A DNA stretch of 39,478 nucleotides from Candidatus Anammoxibacter sp. (GCA_021777105.1 JAIQZQ010000109.1:1-39478), one strand, 5' to 3'; numbered from the stretch's first letter, positions 16,164 through 25,451 are shown. Program-made: numbers and translations. The notes: generated by a model not told the origin, from the sequence alone.

Positions 16164-16529
16164 TTTGATTTTCTCTTCATCAACAAAAAATGACGGTATC
16201 CAGCCGGTAACCTTTTGCCCCAAACTCATAGTTTCAATTTCATAAGATAGATAATATTCATCATCCGGCTTTTCCCTGAACGAGCCTACAATTAATGCCT
16301 TTGCGCCGCCTCTTGCCGGGCATAGATTTTTCATCAATTTTTCATCGGAGTATAGGTCTATCTCTTTTTCCTTTGGATCTAAAGTGAATGTTTTCCCAAT
16401 CAGATTTCTTCTTGCCTTTTTCTTTTCCTCTTTTCTTGTGCGCTCTTTTATTTTGCCTGTGTAGGAGCCCAACAAATATGAACAAATGCTAACCGCAATA
16501 ACAAAAACCACAACCCAGATAATATCCAT
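16161..16529 (-). CDS. Small single-pass membrane protein, paralogue A
   Basis: 122 residues, family not recognised. An N-terminal membrane helix (~4-24: IIWVVVFVIAVSICSYLLG) is followed by a Lys/Arg-rich linker and a soluble domain from NLIGKTFTLDPKEKEIDLYS to GWIPSFFVDEEKIK. It is clearly homologous to the gene immediately upstream. AGGGGGG precedes the start. The positively charged region after the helix predicts a cytoplasmic C-terminal domain. Function unknown. Confidence 0.8.
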   Translation of the reverse strand: MDIIWVVVFVIAVSICSYLLGSYTGKIKERTRKEEKKKARRNLIGKTFTLDPKEKEIDLYSDEKLMKNLCPARGGAKALIVGSFREKPDDEYYLSYEIETMSLGQKVTGWIPSFFVDEEKIK

Positions 16530-16575
16530 CTTGCCCCCCTATTTGTTCATTTTGTAATTTTAGCTTTTGTGACGG

Positions 16576-16968
16576 TTAATCTTGCAATTTATCCGCATCC
16601 ACTAAGAAAGACGGTATCCAGGCTGTAACTTCGTGGCCCTTTGAACTTATAACATCAATTTCAAACGACAGATAATATTCATCATCCGGTTGCTCTCTGT
16701 ATGAGCTAATTATCATGGCCTGAGCGCCGCCGTTTGCCTGGCACAAGGTTCTTGATAATTTTTCGTCGGAGTATAGGTCTATCTCTTCTTCCTTAGCATC
16801 TAATGTAAATATTTTTCCAATCAGATTTTTTTTACTATCTTCCTTTTCTTTCTCTTTTTCCTCTTCCTCCCTTTTTGCGATCATTTTTGTTTTGGTGGTG
16901 TAAGCGCCTAACAAATATGAACAAGCGCATATCGCAATAATAAAAACAACAATCAAAACAATATCCAT
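16576..16968 (-). CDS. Small single-pass membrane protein, paralogue B
   Basis: 130 residues, the same architecture as the downstream paralogue 46 bp away: N-terminal helix IVLIVVFIIAICACSYLLGA, a charged Glu/Lys linker that is longer here, then NLIGKIFTLDAKEEEIDLYS, DDEYYLSFEID and TAWIPSFLVDADKL. An AGGGGA site precedes the start. The two genes are a tandem duplication and are followed upstream by the pepF gene (16 bp away), so all three may be co-transcribed. Function unknown. Confidence 0.8.
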   Translation of the reverse strand: MDIVLIVVFIIAICACSYLLGAYTTKTKMIAKREEEEKEKEKEDSKKNLIGKIFTLDAKEEEIDLYSDEKLSRTLCQANGGAQAMIISSYREQPDDEYYLSFEIDVISSKGHEVTAWIPSFLVDADKLQD

Positions 16969-16984
16969 CTTGTCCCCTAAATAT

Positions 16985-18793
16985 TTATTTCAACAACTCT
17001 TGCAAACTACTTAAAAGCGATTTAAATAATGTCATTGAAGCGTTTACCGCATCCGGAGCCGTCATATCTACACCTGCATCCTTAAGTTGTTCTAATGGAT
17101 ACTTTGACCCGCCCGATTTCAAGAAATTAATATATCTGGAAAGCTCTGCGTCCTCGCCTTCAATAACGTTCCGCGACAACGCAATCGCGGCCGACAACCC
17201 GGTGGCATATTTATAAACATAAAACGCATGGTAAAAATGAGGTATTCTTAAACACTCAAGATTGCCGACAGAATCGGTCTCGACTTCAGGACCGAAATAT
17301 TTTTCAAGCAGTTTCTGATAAACATCTCTACACGCGTCAATAGTCAAAGGTTCATTTTTCTCCACCATTTCATGCGTAATTTTCTCATACTCTGCAAACA
17401 TTGTCTGTCTGAAAATGGTGCCGATGATGTCGTCGAGTTGTTTATTGATTAGGTAAGCGCGGAATTGTTTATCATCAGTTTCATTTAAAAGGTGGCGCAT
17501 CAAAAGCTGCTCATTAAATGTAGAAGCAACCTCTGCGACAAATATTGTGTAATTGTAATGCTGAAACGGATTATTATTAGCGCTATACCATGAATGCATC
17601 GAATGCCCGGCCTCATGCGCCAGTGTAAACACATCATTAAAAGAGTCATCTTTAAAATTTAAAAGCATGTACGGATCACCGGCAAAAGAGCCTGCGGAAA
17701 AGGCGCCGGAATGCTTGCCTCTGTTTTCATAACGGTCAACCCAACCGCTAAAAAGCCCGTCTTTTAAAACAGAAATATATTCACTTCCCAAAGGCTGGAC
17801 CGCTTTAAGCACAACTTCAGTTGCTTGCTCATATGTATGTCGTTTTTCAATATTAGGCAACAATGGAACTTTGCAATCATAAAGCCTCAAAACGTCAAGC
17901 TTTAAAACCTGTTTGCGTAGTTTATAATATTGATGTAGAGAACTTAGGTTTGCGTGAATTGTTTGTATAAGATTGTCATAAACGGCAGCCGGAATATTAT
18001 CATGAAATAAGCTTGCTTCAAGCGCGGAATTAAACTTTCTGACCTTTGCAGTGTATACATCTAATTGAACGCTTCCGTAAAAAAGGCTTGAAATAGTGTG
18101 TTTATGTTCATCATACCCTTTTAACAAACCAAAATATGCCTGCTTCCTAACATCGCGATCTTGTTTTATAATAAATGAACCATATGTTGACTGCGTTAAC
18201 GGTTTTGTTCCATCCGCTGTTTCAATATTTCCATAATTAATATCAACATCCGCAAGAGCTGAAAACGCCTTTTGAGCTGTTTGCGAAAACTCTGCCTGAA
18301 GCGCCAACAAACGCTCTTCACCTTCATTTAACACATGTGGTTTAAACCTCAATATTTTTTTTAGAGTTATGCCATACTCTTTTAGTTCATCGCTTTGCAA
18401 AAAAGACTTCATCTTTTCGTCAGGAATGGCCTGGATTTCAGGAATTTGATAGCTCTTTAGAGCTCCATATCGGCTTGAAACATTAACAATCCTGGCTAAT
18501 CGACTTTGACGTTTGGAATCCCCCCCATCTTCAGCGGCCCGTAATTGCGCGTAATACTCAAGGCGCTCCTCCAGCAATTCGATTTTATTATTAAACTCTA
18601 GACACTCTCTAAGCCTTTTCGCTGAGGCACTTAATTCGCCTTTAAAGCCCCCTACCTCCGGCATCATATCTTCAAATTGGCGCAATCCGCTTTCCCACTC
18701 GTCATCATTTGTAAATAACTTCGACAAATCCCAGCAAACAGACGCCGGCAGCATGCTTCTATCTTTAACTTCTTCTGTTTTAACTAACTCCAT
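16985..18793 (-). CDS. pepF: Oligoendopeptidase F
   Basis: 602 residues, the normal size for M3B metallopeptidases. It is a cytoplasmic zinc endopeptidase that degrades oligopeptides. The zinc motif HEAGH is at 393-397 in FTLAHEAGHSMHSWYS, followed by NNPFQHYNYTIFVAEVASTF, which carries the third ligand region. The N-terminal helical domain and IPHFYHAFYVYKYATGLSAA near the C-terminus also fit PepF. No clear ribosome binding site precedes the ATG. Two paralogous small membrane protein genes lie immediately downstream. Confidence 0.95.
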   Translation of the reverse strand: MELVKTEEVKDRSMLPASVCWDLSKLFTNDDEWESGLRQFEDMMPEVGGFKGELSASAKRLRECLEFNNKIELLEERLEYYAQLRAAEDGGDSKRQSRLARIVNVSSRYGALKSYQIPEIQAIPDEKMKSFLQSDELKEYGITLKKILRFKPHVLNEGEERLLALQAEFSQTAQKAFSALADVDINYGNIETADGTKPLTQSTYGSFIIKQDRDVRKQAYFGLLKGYDEHKHTISSLFYGSVQLDVYTAKVRKFNSALEASLFHDNIPAAVYDNLIQTIHANLSSLHQYYKLRKQVLKLDVLRLYDCKVPLLPNIEKRHTYEQATEVVLKAVQPLGSEYISVLKDGLFSGWVDRYENRGKHSGAFSAGSFAGDPYMLLNFKDDSFNDVFTLAHEAGHSMHSWYSANNNPFQHYNYTIFVAEVASTFNEQLLMRHLLNETDDKQFRAYLINKQLDDIIGTIFRQTMFAEYEKITHEMVEKNEPLTIDACRDVYQKLLEKYFGPEVETDSVGNLECLRIPHFYHAFYVYKYATGLSAAIALSRNVIEGEDAELSRYINFLKSGGSKYPLEQLKDAGVDMTAPDAVNASMTLFKSLLSSLQELLK

Positions 18794-18846
18794 AGCAATA
18801 TTTTTATAAAACCTTAACCTCAGAAAAACAAAACGTAAAAACGCCC

Positions 18847-18890
18847 AAAAAAAAAGCGCAATATCAACAAAATAACAGTTGATATTGCGC
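18847..18890 (-). terminator. Intrinsic terminator of the glutamate synthase-type gene
   Basis: A perfect 13-bp stem, GCGCAATATCAAC (18856-18868) with GTTGATATTGCGC (18878-18890), is followed on the minus strand by a run of nine T. It begins 33 bp after the stop codon of the glutamate synthase-type gene and lies upstream of pepF, so it insulates pepF from the strong operon. Confidence 0.9.
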
Positions 18891-18923
18891 CCACTTAAAG
18901 TGATTGTGTTTCAAAACACAATG

Positions 18924-20501
18924 TTACGCATCAAGAATTCGTTCAGCTTTTTCTCTGTCGTAATCCATTATGTAAGAAATACCTGTTACATCTTCACACT
19001 CTCTGGTCAAAGAGAAGATATCATCTCTAGTGAGATCCTGAAGGTTCTGTCTTCTAGAACCAGCCATTATCTGTCTCAAACCAGTTGCAAGTCTCTGATA
19101 GTAAGAGTACATTCCAAGAGCGCCTTTAGGAACATCGCCAAATTGGCTCTTAGCTTGTGTTGAGTAGTAGAAGATTTCATCAGCTGTGTTGCCGTAATTG
19201 CCGGCAGGTTTAACAGTCTTTCCTTCTTCAACAGATTTGCCGATAGTGTTACCCACCATAGCAGCGCAAATTGTTGAACGAGACATACCAACAGCTTTAA
19301 TAAATGGAGATAACATTGCAAATGCTTTGTAAATGTGGTCTTCAAAAGACAAACCACCAGCAAGCACAATATCAGGAACGTATTCGCCTCTATCAGCAAG
19401 ACGTTTACACATTGTATAAGTCATTGCAGCGATGTAAATAGTAGGAACACCCCACTCACACATCATTCTCCAAGGGCTCATACCTGTTCCTCCACCTGAA
19501 CCATCAATAGTGAGAACGTCACATCTTGATAATGAAGCAAATTTTAAAGCTCTTGCTAAATCAGTTGGACGGTAAGAACCGGTTTTAAGGAAAACATATT
19601 TAGCGCCGGAAGCCCTAAGATGTTCAACGTTATTAATAAAACCATCAACAGCTCTTGGTAAATAATCAGAAATAGCGCACATTCTGGTGTGTCTTTCAAA
19701 ACCTTCAATAGTGCCGGCTTTGAAAGCTTCAATTGCGACAGGATCTTCTGGATCAGGAATAACAACATAGCCTCTGTTCTTCATCTTCTGGGCTTTTTCA
19801 AGTGTTGTTAATTTAACCTCGCCGCCAATATTCTTAGCGCCTTGGCCCCATTTAAGTTCAACAGCGTCAGCGCCTAATTTTTCAAGGCTGTATTCTAAGA
19901 CGCCCAAACGCCAGTCTTCCTGGTTAGCCTGTATAGCGATAAAACCTTTGCCGTCTTTCTGGAAATCTTTAAATGATTTGAATCTTCCAACCAAATCAGG
20001 GCTATCAGAAATTTTGCCATTAGTAATAGTTGATTCGTCGTCCATACCTGCAACGTTTTCACCAATAACTATACCTGAACCGCAAATAGCGGCGCCGGTG
20101 CCTAATGAGCCAAAATGATCTTTAGCAATTTTAGTTGAACCTAAGCCTGTGCAAATTAACGGCAAGCTTAATTTCAAACCATTATCGCGACCCATAGAAG
20201 TCTCAAGGTTAACATTTGTAAACAGATCATATTCAACCTGATGATGACCTGTAATAGAACCAGTAATGTTGAAATGTGTAAAATCAACTGGATATTCTTT
20301 TTGATTACCTGATGTAATTTTACCAAATGGTTCAGGATATATAACTTCAGGTCCTCTATAAGCTGATTTACCTATTTCACAAAAACCAGGACAACCATCC
20401 AAGCAAGTTACGCACATACCACTCATTGGCTGCACGGATTCCCCTGTCCTTGTCTTAGTAGCAGTAGCAGCAGTTTTATTCGGAATTAACAAACTTCCCA
20501 T
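18924..20501 (-). CDS. FMN-binding glutamate synthase-type protein
   Basis: 525 residues from ATG 20501, chosen because AAGGAGA lies 8 bp upstream. It corresponds to the FMN/Fe-S synthase domain of GltB (GltS domain 2): LKWGQGAKNIGGEVKLTTLE, LTIDGSGGGTGMSPWRM and DIVLAGGLSFEDHIYKAFAM. The N-terminus carries C30, C33, C37 and C41 (CVTCLDGCPGFC), suiting an Fe-S site. No glutaminase domain is present. Related stand-alone domains include archaeal-type glutamate synthase and N-methylglutamate synthase MgsC, so the amine donor and product are open. It lies downstream of a di-iron oxidase-type gene in one operon, with a strong promoter and terminator. Confidence 0.88.
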   Translation of the reverse strand: MGSLLIPNKTAATATKTRTGESVQPMSGMCVTCLDGCPGFCEIGKSAYRGPEVIYPEPFGKITSGNQKEYPVDFTHFNITGSITGHHQVEYDLFTNVNLETSMGRDNGLKLSLPLICTGLGSTKIAKDHFGSLGTGAAICGSGIVIGENVAGMDDESTITNGKISDSPDLVGRFKSFKDFQKDGKGFIAIQANQEDWRLGVLEYSLEKLGADAVELKWGQGAKNIGGEVKLTTLEKAQKMKNRGYVVIPDPEDPVAIEAFKAGTIEGFERHTRMCAISDYLPRAVDGFINNVEHLRASGAKYVFLKTGSYRPTDLARALKFASLSRCDVLTIDGSGGGTGMSPWRMMCEWGVPTIYIAAMTYTMCKRLADRGEYVPDIVLAGGLSFEDHIYKAFAMLSPFIKAVGMSRSTICAAMVGNTIGKSVEEGKTVKPAGNYGNTADEIFYYSTQAKSQFGDVPKGALGMYSYYQRLATGLRQIMAGSRRQNLQDLTRDDIFSLTRECEDVTGISYIMDYDREKAERILDA

Positions 20502-20535
20502 TGCCAAAATCTCCTTTCTTTACGAAAATATAAGT

Positions 20536-20580
20536 AAATGGAGCATTGAGTTGGATGAAACCAATCTCAATACTCCATTT
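20536..20580 (-). promoter_or_regulatory. Intergenic mRNA hairpin between the two operon genes
   Basis: AAATGGAG-C-ATTGAG-TTGG (20536-20554) pairs with CCAATCTCAATACTCCATTT (20561-20580), giving a ~19-bp stem with one G-U type mismatch and one bulge, loop of 6. No T-run follows on the minus strand, so RNA processing or stabilisation is likelier than full termination. It may set different amounts of the two proteins. Confidence 0.65.
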
Positions 20581-20609
20581 TACGATAACACATTTTTGCT
20601 CAGATTTTC

Positions 20610-21320
20610 TTATAAACCACTAGCTCTTTCAAGACCATTCCAGAGCACAACTCTAGCGTCAAGAACATCTAAAGCCCCTTCTCTCATCAATGACTGATTT
20701 TCTTCTGTTTCTGCGAAAGGCATCAAAGAAGTTCTGATGTTAGCGCCATGCTCAACATCTAATTCAATGTGAGCTGAGAAGAAAAGAACGTCATCTTCTG
20801 AAAAACCTGCTTTTCTGCAACCTTCACGAATTGGAGTGTACATTGTAGGAACAATATATTCCGTTCCTGGCCCAAGCGCTCCAAGTGAAGCTACATAGTG
20901 CATATTTCCCAAGTTAAGATACTTTTCAACGAAAAGTTTTGTTTCTGGAAGAGCCTTAATCTGTTCTAATCCAGAAGGGCTTGTATCAACGCCTGAAGCT
21001 TTAAGGAACATACGGAAAATGGCAGGATGAGTTAATTCAGCATCCATACCCTTGTTTTCCTCTGATCTGCCACCATATTCTTCAAACAAATTCTTGATTA
21101 ATGGAGCTCTAGCTGCTTCATTAGGGCAAGCGGCGATAGATGCTGCCAAGTATCTAGAAAAATGTTTTGAAAAGCAGTAGTACTGTTCAGCCAAAATTTT
21201 GATGGCTCCACGATCTGCTTTACCTTTGTTAAGTTTATCCAAATATGAGTGTGTTAAAGCTGGGTGATTTAAACAATCTTTCTCCAACTGGTCAAAAAAT
21301 GCATTAGCTGATTGCGCCAT
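20610..21320 (-). CDS. Heme-oxygenase-like di-iron protein (CADD/TenA/PqqC fold)
   Basis: 236 residues, all-helical, of the iron-containing redox enzyme group that includes CADD and UndA. Candidate metal ligands are E80/E81 in NLFEEYGG, H98, E154 in GPGTEYIVP, and H184, D188 and H191 in AHIELDVEHG; the H-x3-D-x2-H spacing is typical of the family. Known members oxidise amino acids, fatty acids or their own Tyr/Lys residues using O2. The substrate here is unknown. GGAGGGA precedes the ATG by 10 bp. It is the first gene of an operon with the glutamate synthase-type gene, which suggests a joint oxidation/amination role. Confidence 0.85.
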   Translation of the reverse strand: MAQSANAFFDQLEKDCLNHPALTHSYLDKLNKGKADRGAIKILAEQYYCFSKHFSRYLAASIAACPNEAARAPLIKNLFEEYGGRSEENKGMDAELTHPAIFRMFLKASGVDTSPSGLEQIKALPETKLFVEKYLNLGNMHYVASLGALGPGTEYIVPTMYTPIREGCRKAGFSEDDVLFFSAHIELDVEHGANIRTSLMPFAETEENQSLMREGALDVLDARVVLWNGLERASGL

Positions 21321-21419
21321 TGTCCTATTATCCCTCCGTTTTCAATTAAAAAAACAATATTTTGTAAAATGAAGCTGTTTCAAACAAATAAAAAACAACA
21401 AACAAGAATTAAAAACTAT

Positions 21420-21464
21420 TTATTTGTCTTCCACCTCCTTTCTATTAAATCTTTTTTGGTTCAT
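21420..21464 (-). other. Possible 14-codon leader ORF containing a perfect Shine-Dalgarno
   Basis: ATG 21464 opens a frame for MNQKRFNRKEVEDK ending at TAA 21420. Its codons AAG GAG GTG form AAAGGAGGTGG (21431-21441), a full anti-16S match with no start codon at the proper distance. It lies in the ~300-nt leader of the di-iron protein gene. It could be a leader peptide, a ribosome-standby or mRNA-stabilising site, or chance. No good ribosome binding site precedes its own ATG. Confidence 0.3.
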
Positions 21465-21466
21465 AA

Positions 21467-21484
21467 AGCTGTGTTAACAGAGCT
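21467..21484. promoter_or_regulatory. 18-bp dyad in the operon leader
   Basis: AGCTGTGTTAACAGAGCT is symmetric except for one base pair. It lies about 135-150 bp downstream of the predicted transcription start and overlaps no coding sequence. It may be an operator or RNA stem; no binding protein can be named. Confidence 0.35.
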
Positions 21485-21624
21485 AATTCATACAAAAATT
21501 AGATTTAGACATTGCTGCATGTAAAAAAGGCCGGCTAAATTTTTTCAATACAATACAAATATCGCCATCAAATTTATAAAGGTACGAAATAGCTGTAACA
21601 CCCTCCACAGGTTACAAGTTTACA

Positions 21625-21653
21625 AATATACAATATTGTAGATACGTTGTCAA
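21625..21653 (-). promoter_or_regulatory. Near-consensus sigma-70 promoter
   Basis: On the minus strand TTGACA (21653-21648), a 17-bp spacer and TATATT (21630-21625) match five or six of six bases at each box. Transcription would start near 21618, giving a leader of about 300 nt before the di-iron protein gene. The rest of the 391-bp gap 21321-21712 contains the leader ORF, a dyad and an A/T-flanked GCCGGC palindrome near 21531. Confidence 0.75.
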
Positions 21654-21712
21654 ATATATTTTAGAAAGCTTATTTGCTATTTTTTTTAATTTAAATACAT
21701 TTGTCGTAACTT

Positions 21713-24700
21713 TTATGATGCCACTTCTTTAGCTGCAAAAAACAAGGCAAAACGGCTGTTAACCTTGTCAAAAGCGTCTTTTGGAGATTTTGCCTTTGAT
21801 AATTCCAACAATTCAGACAAATCAACGTCATCATCTATTAAATCTTCTAATTTTTTTTTATATTTATTTCTTATCTGCTCTAAATTGATATCATTGCTTT
21901 GCAAATTTCTATCAAAATCTTTGCTTAGTTTTAAAACAGCTTCAAATGGAATAAGATCAAACCTGTTTTTTGCAAAAAAATCATTCATTAAATTATTTAT
22001 ATACTCTTTTGCAGTTTCCGAGCTAATATTGTACATCCATGATTTCACTTGCTCTCTACATATATAATGTATTGTAAACGGCTTATTTTTAAATATATTT
22101 TTGCCGGTTTCACATGAAACCATGGCAATGTAAAATAAAAATGGCTCTAAAACCTGCTTTTCAGGCAGTTTTTCACTTGTTTTTTGCTTCGTGGTAATCA
22201 CGAGCGTGTTCCAGCCCTGTTTATCAAGCCAAATTATAGGAATAGAGCCGTGAATTTCTATTTTTGTTTCATTATGCAGTTCAAGCCGCAATGGAGGCAA
22301 CTCCAGCTCTCCTTTTTCCCTGACTGTCAAATCGTCGGCTCTAAATCTATCGGTAAATGATCCACCTCTGCTTTTAACTTTATCAACGGCATTTCCATTG
22401 CCCAAAAATACCCATCTAATAAGTTTATCACTATTCTCAATCTTTTGGAATAGTTCCAGCAATTTTGGAAAACGGCTCTTAAGCGCTGTTTTCAACTTTT
22501 TTTTATCCAGTGCATTAAAACCTTTGCCTGGAGCTGTCCCGGTTAACACGCAACTTTTATAGTAATTATCAAAATAATCAAAAACTTCAATTTCCACGGC
22601 ATTATTATTGCGCTCTTTAAAATTATTTACAAAATGCTCTAAGGAATCCATTTCAATGCTATAGTCAAGTGGAAATTTTGAGAAAAACGGCTCATTTTCA
22701 GCTAAATACTTATCATTTATCTCTTCATCATATATATTAAGGTCTCGTTTTATGGAAAATGCTGCCGGATTTTCAAGGAATTGCCTTAAACGCCTTAAAG
22801 TAATTTTTTCCAATTCATGGGCGGCGTTTGCGTTTTTGTCTTCAATATTAATATCCGGCCAATACTTTTGGCCGGCAAATTTACCGCTTCTATTTACAGT
22901 CGCTTTATTAATCAGACTGTTTCCTGTTAAGCATGCTAAACGGTCAGTTTCTGAGAAATTAACCAATACATCAGACCAATTGTCTGTGCTATCCTTCAAA
23001 TAAATTTTATTATGCCCTTGTAATGGAACCTCTTCTATTTTGAAATGAGCGCTATTATGCAATATTTCAGCTTCTATATATTGGCGAATTTGCAGAATTA
23101 TGGAACAGGGCATAAAGTCCTCATCTTTTTTCAGGTCTTTTGACACATAAGTAAGGTATAGTTTTTTGCGGGTAGAGGCAAGCGCTTCGAGAAACATATA
23201 ACGATCGGCTTCTGTTTTGTTCACATCCCCTATTTTTCTTGTTGCCGGACGTAAATCTAAGATCGACTGATTATGCTTGCCCGGGAACTCGCCTTCGCCC
23301 ATTCCCATTATGTACATTATTTTAAAAGGAATCGGCCTCATAGGTTGAAGTTCTGATACTGTCACGCCGCCGGTTAAATATGCGCCGTAGCTGCTTGAGA
23401 TTGTCTTTAACTTTGCTTTAATAAACTCGATTATCATTGAATGATCAAAAAGTGCGTTAGTATCTGCTTTAATATCAACAGAGCTGTTTCCATGATCGGA
23501 ATAGCCGAAATTATCATAAATTGCCAGCTCCTGCAGGCCGTTAAATAGAGAGTGCCTTATTCGCTCCTCTTGAGGATATTCATCCGGAATGTCGAGAAAT
23601 TCATTTATAAGCCCTGTTATTTTATCCCTCCAATCCGCGCAACTCAACTGTTTGTGACGCAAAGTCATTATTCTATTACGTAAAATTTCTAAAACCGCGC
23701 AAAACCTCTCAACGAACTCCTCATCATCAAATAGCGCAATATTATAAGGCACAATGCTTTTATAATCGTTAAACCTCCCGAATATTTCAGAATTTTCAGA
23801 AACATCCATTATACGGCCAAATCGAAGCCGTTTCATACCGTTTTGCCATGTGTGCGCCTTAACATCCGAATATTGCCCGTTTTTAGGATTCGGCGTATCA
23901 AACCCTCTAAAAACATTTAACTCATCCGCCCATTTCACCCATGCGCGCGCTTCTTGACGCTCAATTTTAAATTTTGAAAGAAAACAAGGATTCAATACCA
24001 ATGAAAATACTTCACGCCGGTTAAACGAGCCTTCGGCCAGTTTCAATAGATCAATAACCGCCCTGCCGAACACAGACTCCTTCTCTGCGGTTGAATCAAT
24101 CAAATTATATGAAATATGAGCCGGTTTTCGGTTAAAAACAGAAGTCACAGCGCTTTTATATTTGCCCATGTCAGGCACAAGAATGGCAATATCGGTCAAA
24201 TTAAGGCTTTTGTCATCCTCCATATTAAAAATAATGCTGTTGTAAACAGTTTCAACTTCCCTAAATACACCTGGACATGCAGTTATTTGCAAACTTCGAT
24301 CTTGAGACAACGCGCAATCCGCGTCTTTGCCGGAAGCTGTTCTAAAAAGAATATGTCTTTGCAATCTTTGCAAAACCGTGTCATTTTCAGCTTCCTGCAA
24401 ATCATTCAGGCAATAAAGCTCATGAAAGTTGTAATCTGTAATCTCGCTCATTAACCTTATATTTTCCCTGCCGGGTTTTCCCCACCATTGAAGCAACAAA
24501 TTGTCGGCCTCTTCCAATTCGCCATTTGCGAATTCAGATTCTGAAATAGAGAGGCTGCCGGCGTTTTTAATCATTCTCCATCTCTTTTCACCTGGCGTCT
24601 CAACATCCTCCCAGAATTCACAACAAGGATTAAATGTATATATGTCAATGTCATAATGTTCGCCAAGATTAGCTATTAAATATTGATGAAATTGGGATAT

Positions 24701-25402
24701 TTGAGACAAACCAAAAAGGTGGGCCCGCTTTTTTGTCTCTCCCCTATTGATTTTTTCATTCTTCAATCGCGAGAATATCAAATTTGCATACTGCGAAAGC
24801 GTCATGCGTCTTTTGCCGGCAATGTTCAAACATAAACCATCATCGCCGCTAAACAGTTTTCTATACAGCAACATCTGGCAAAGTTCCATACTGTTTTCAT
24901 TTTTCGCATGCCCCTTCCCGCTAAGCCATGAACCTACCATTTCCATCCTGTGATATTCATATTCCCTGAAATACATCGCCAACCGCTCTGACAACTGCCA
25001 AATACGCCTGGTATAATCGCTGCGTTTATATTGCCCGTCAATTAAAAGATAATCCCTGATCGGCGCAAAATCTTTATCGTTTTTATCCAGATTCCGTATT
25101 AAAAAAAGTATCATTAAACGAAGAGCGTCTTTATCAATGAATTCAATGGTTTCGCCGCTATTGTCCAGGCCGCAAAGTAGTTCCCACAATCCGCGTTCGA
25201 GAAATGAAAATTTAATGTTTGCGGCTATTCCTAGATGCCGGGCAATTTCAATCTGCAACCATTTTTTCAGATTATTATTGGGAACTAATATTGAAGAGCC
25301 GGGAAAAATATTTATATTTTCCCTGATCTCTTCGCGTTGATTATCTGATAATCGCTCGCCTAGTAATTCAAGTTGGTTGCTAAAGAAAATATTTACGCTC
25401 AT
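21713..25402 (-). CDS. recC: Exodeoxyribonuclease V gamma subunit RecC
   Basis: 1229 residues, near the usual 1100-1200. RecC is the Chi-recognising subunit of RecBCD, which processes double-strand ends for recombination and degrades foreign DNA. Seen: an N-terminal helicase-like fold beginning FFSNQLELLGERL and SSILVPNNNLKKWLQIEIAR, LFGLSQISQFHQYLIANLG, FNPCCEFWEDVETPGEKRWR, and the strong YIMGMGEGEFPGKHNQSILD with LYLTYVSKDLKKDEDFMPCS. The C-terminal nuclease-like domain lacks obvious catalytic residues, as in RecC. recB and recD are not in the window, which is unusual because the three are commonly clustered. Confidence 0.93.
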   Translation of the reverse strand: MSVNIFFSNQLELLGERLSDNQREEIRENINIFPGSSILVPNNNLKKWLQIEIARHLGIAANIKFSFLERGLWELLCGLDNSGETIEFIDKDALRLMILFLIRNLDKNDKDFAPIRDYLLIDGQYKRSDYTRRIWQLSERLAMYFREYEYHRMEMVGSWLSGKGHAKNENSMELCQMLLYRKLFSGDDGLCLNIAGKRRMTLSQYANLIFSRLKNEKINRGETKKRAHLFGLSQISQFHQYLIANLGEHYDIDIYTFNPCCEFWEDVETPGEKRWRMIKNAGSLSISESEFANGELEEADNLLLQWWGKPGRENIRLMSEITDYNFHELYCLNDLQEAENDTVLQRLQRHILFRTASGKDADCALSQDRSLQITACPGVFREVETVYNSIIFNMEDDKSLNLTDIAILVPDMGKYKSAVTSVFNRKPAHISYNLIDSTAEKESVFGRAVIDLLKLAEGSFNRREVFSLVLNPCFLSKFKIERQEARAWVKWADELNVFRGFDTPNPKNGQYSDVKAHTWQNGMKRLRFGRIMDVSENSEIFGRFNDYKSIVPYNIALFDDEEFVERFCAVLEILRNRIMTLRHKQLSCADWRDKITGLINEFLDIPDEYPQEERIRHSLFNGLQELAIYDNFGYSDHGNSSVDIKADTNALFDHSMIIEFIKAKLKTISSSYGAYLTGGVTVSELQPMRPIPFKIMYIMGMGEGEFPGKHNQSILDLRPATRKIGDVNKTEADRYMFLEALASTRKKLYLTYVSKDLKKDEDFMPCSIILQIRQYIEAEILHNSAHFKIEEVPLQGHNKIYLKDSTDNWSDVLVNFSETDRLACLTGNSLINKATVNRSGKFAGQKYWPDINIEDKNANAAHELEKITLRRLRQFLENPAAFSIKRDLNIYDEEINDKYLAENEPFFSKFPLDYSIEMDSLEHFVNNFKERNNNAVEIEVFDYFDNYYKSCVLTGTAPGKGFNALDKKKLKTALKSRFPKLLELFQKIENSDKLIRWVFLGNGNAVDKVKSRGGSFTDRFRADDLTVREKGELELPPLRLELHNETKIEIHGSIPIIWLDKQGWNTLVITTKQKTSEKLPEKQVLEPFLFYIAMVSCETGKNIFKNKPFTIHYICREQVKSWMYNISSETAKEYINNLMNDFFAKNRFDLIPFEAVLKLSKDFDRNLQSNDINLEQIRNKYKKKLEDLIDDDVDLSELLELSKAKSPKDAFDKVNSRFALFFAAKEVAS

Positions 25403-25451
25403 CTTATAAAATATAGGCAGGAAAAGTTAAGGTATGAAATTTCATAAATAA

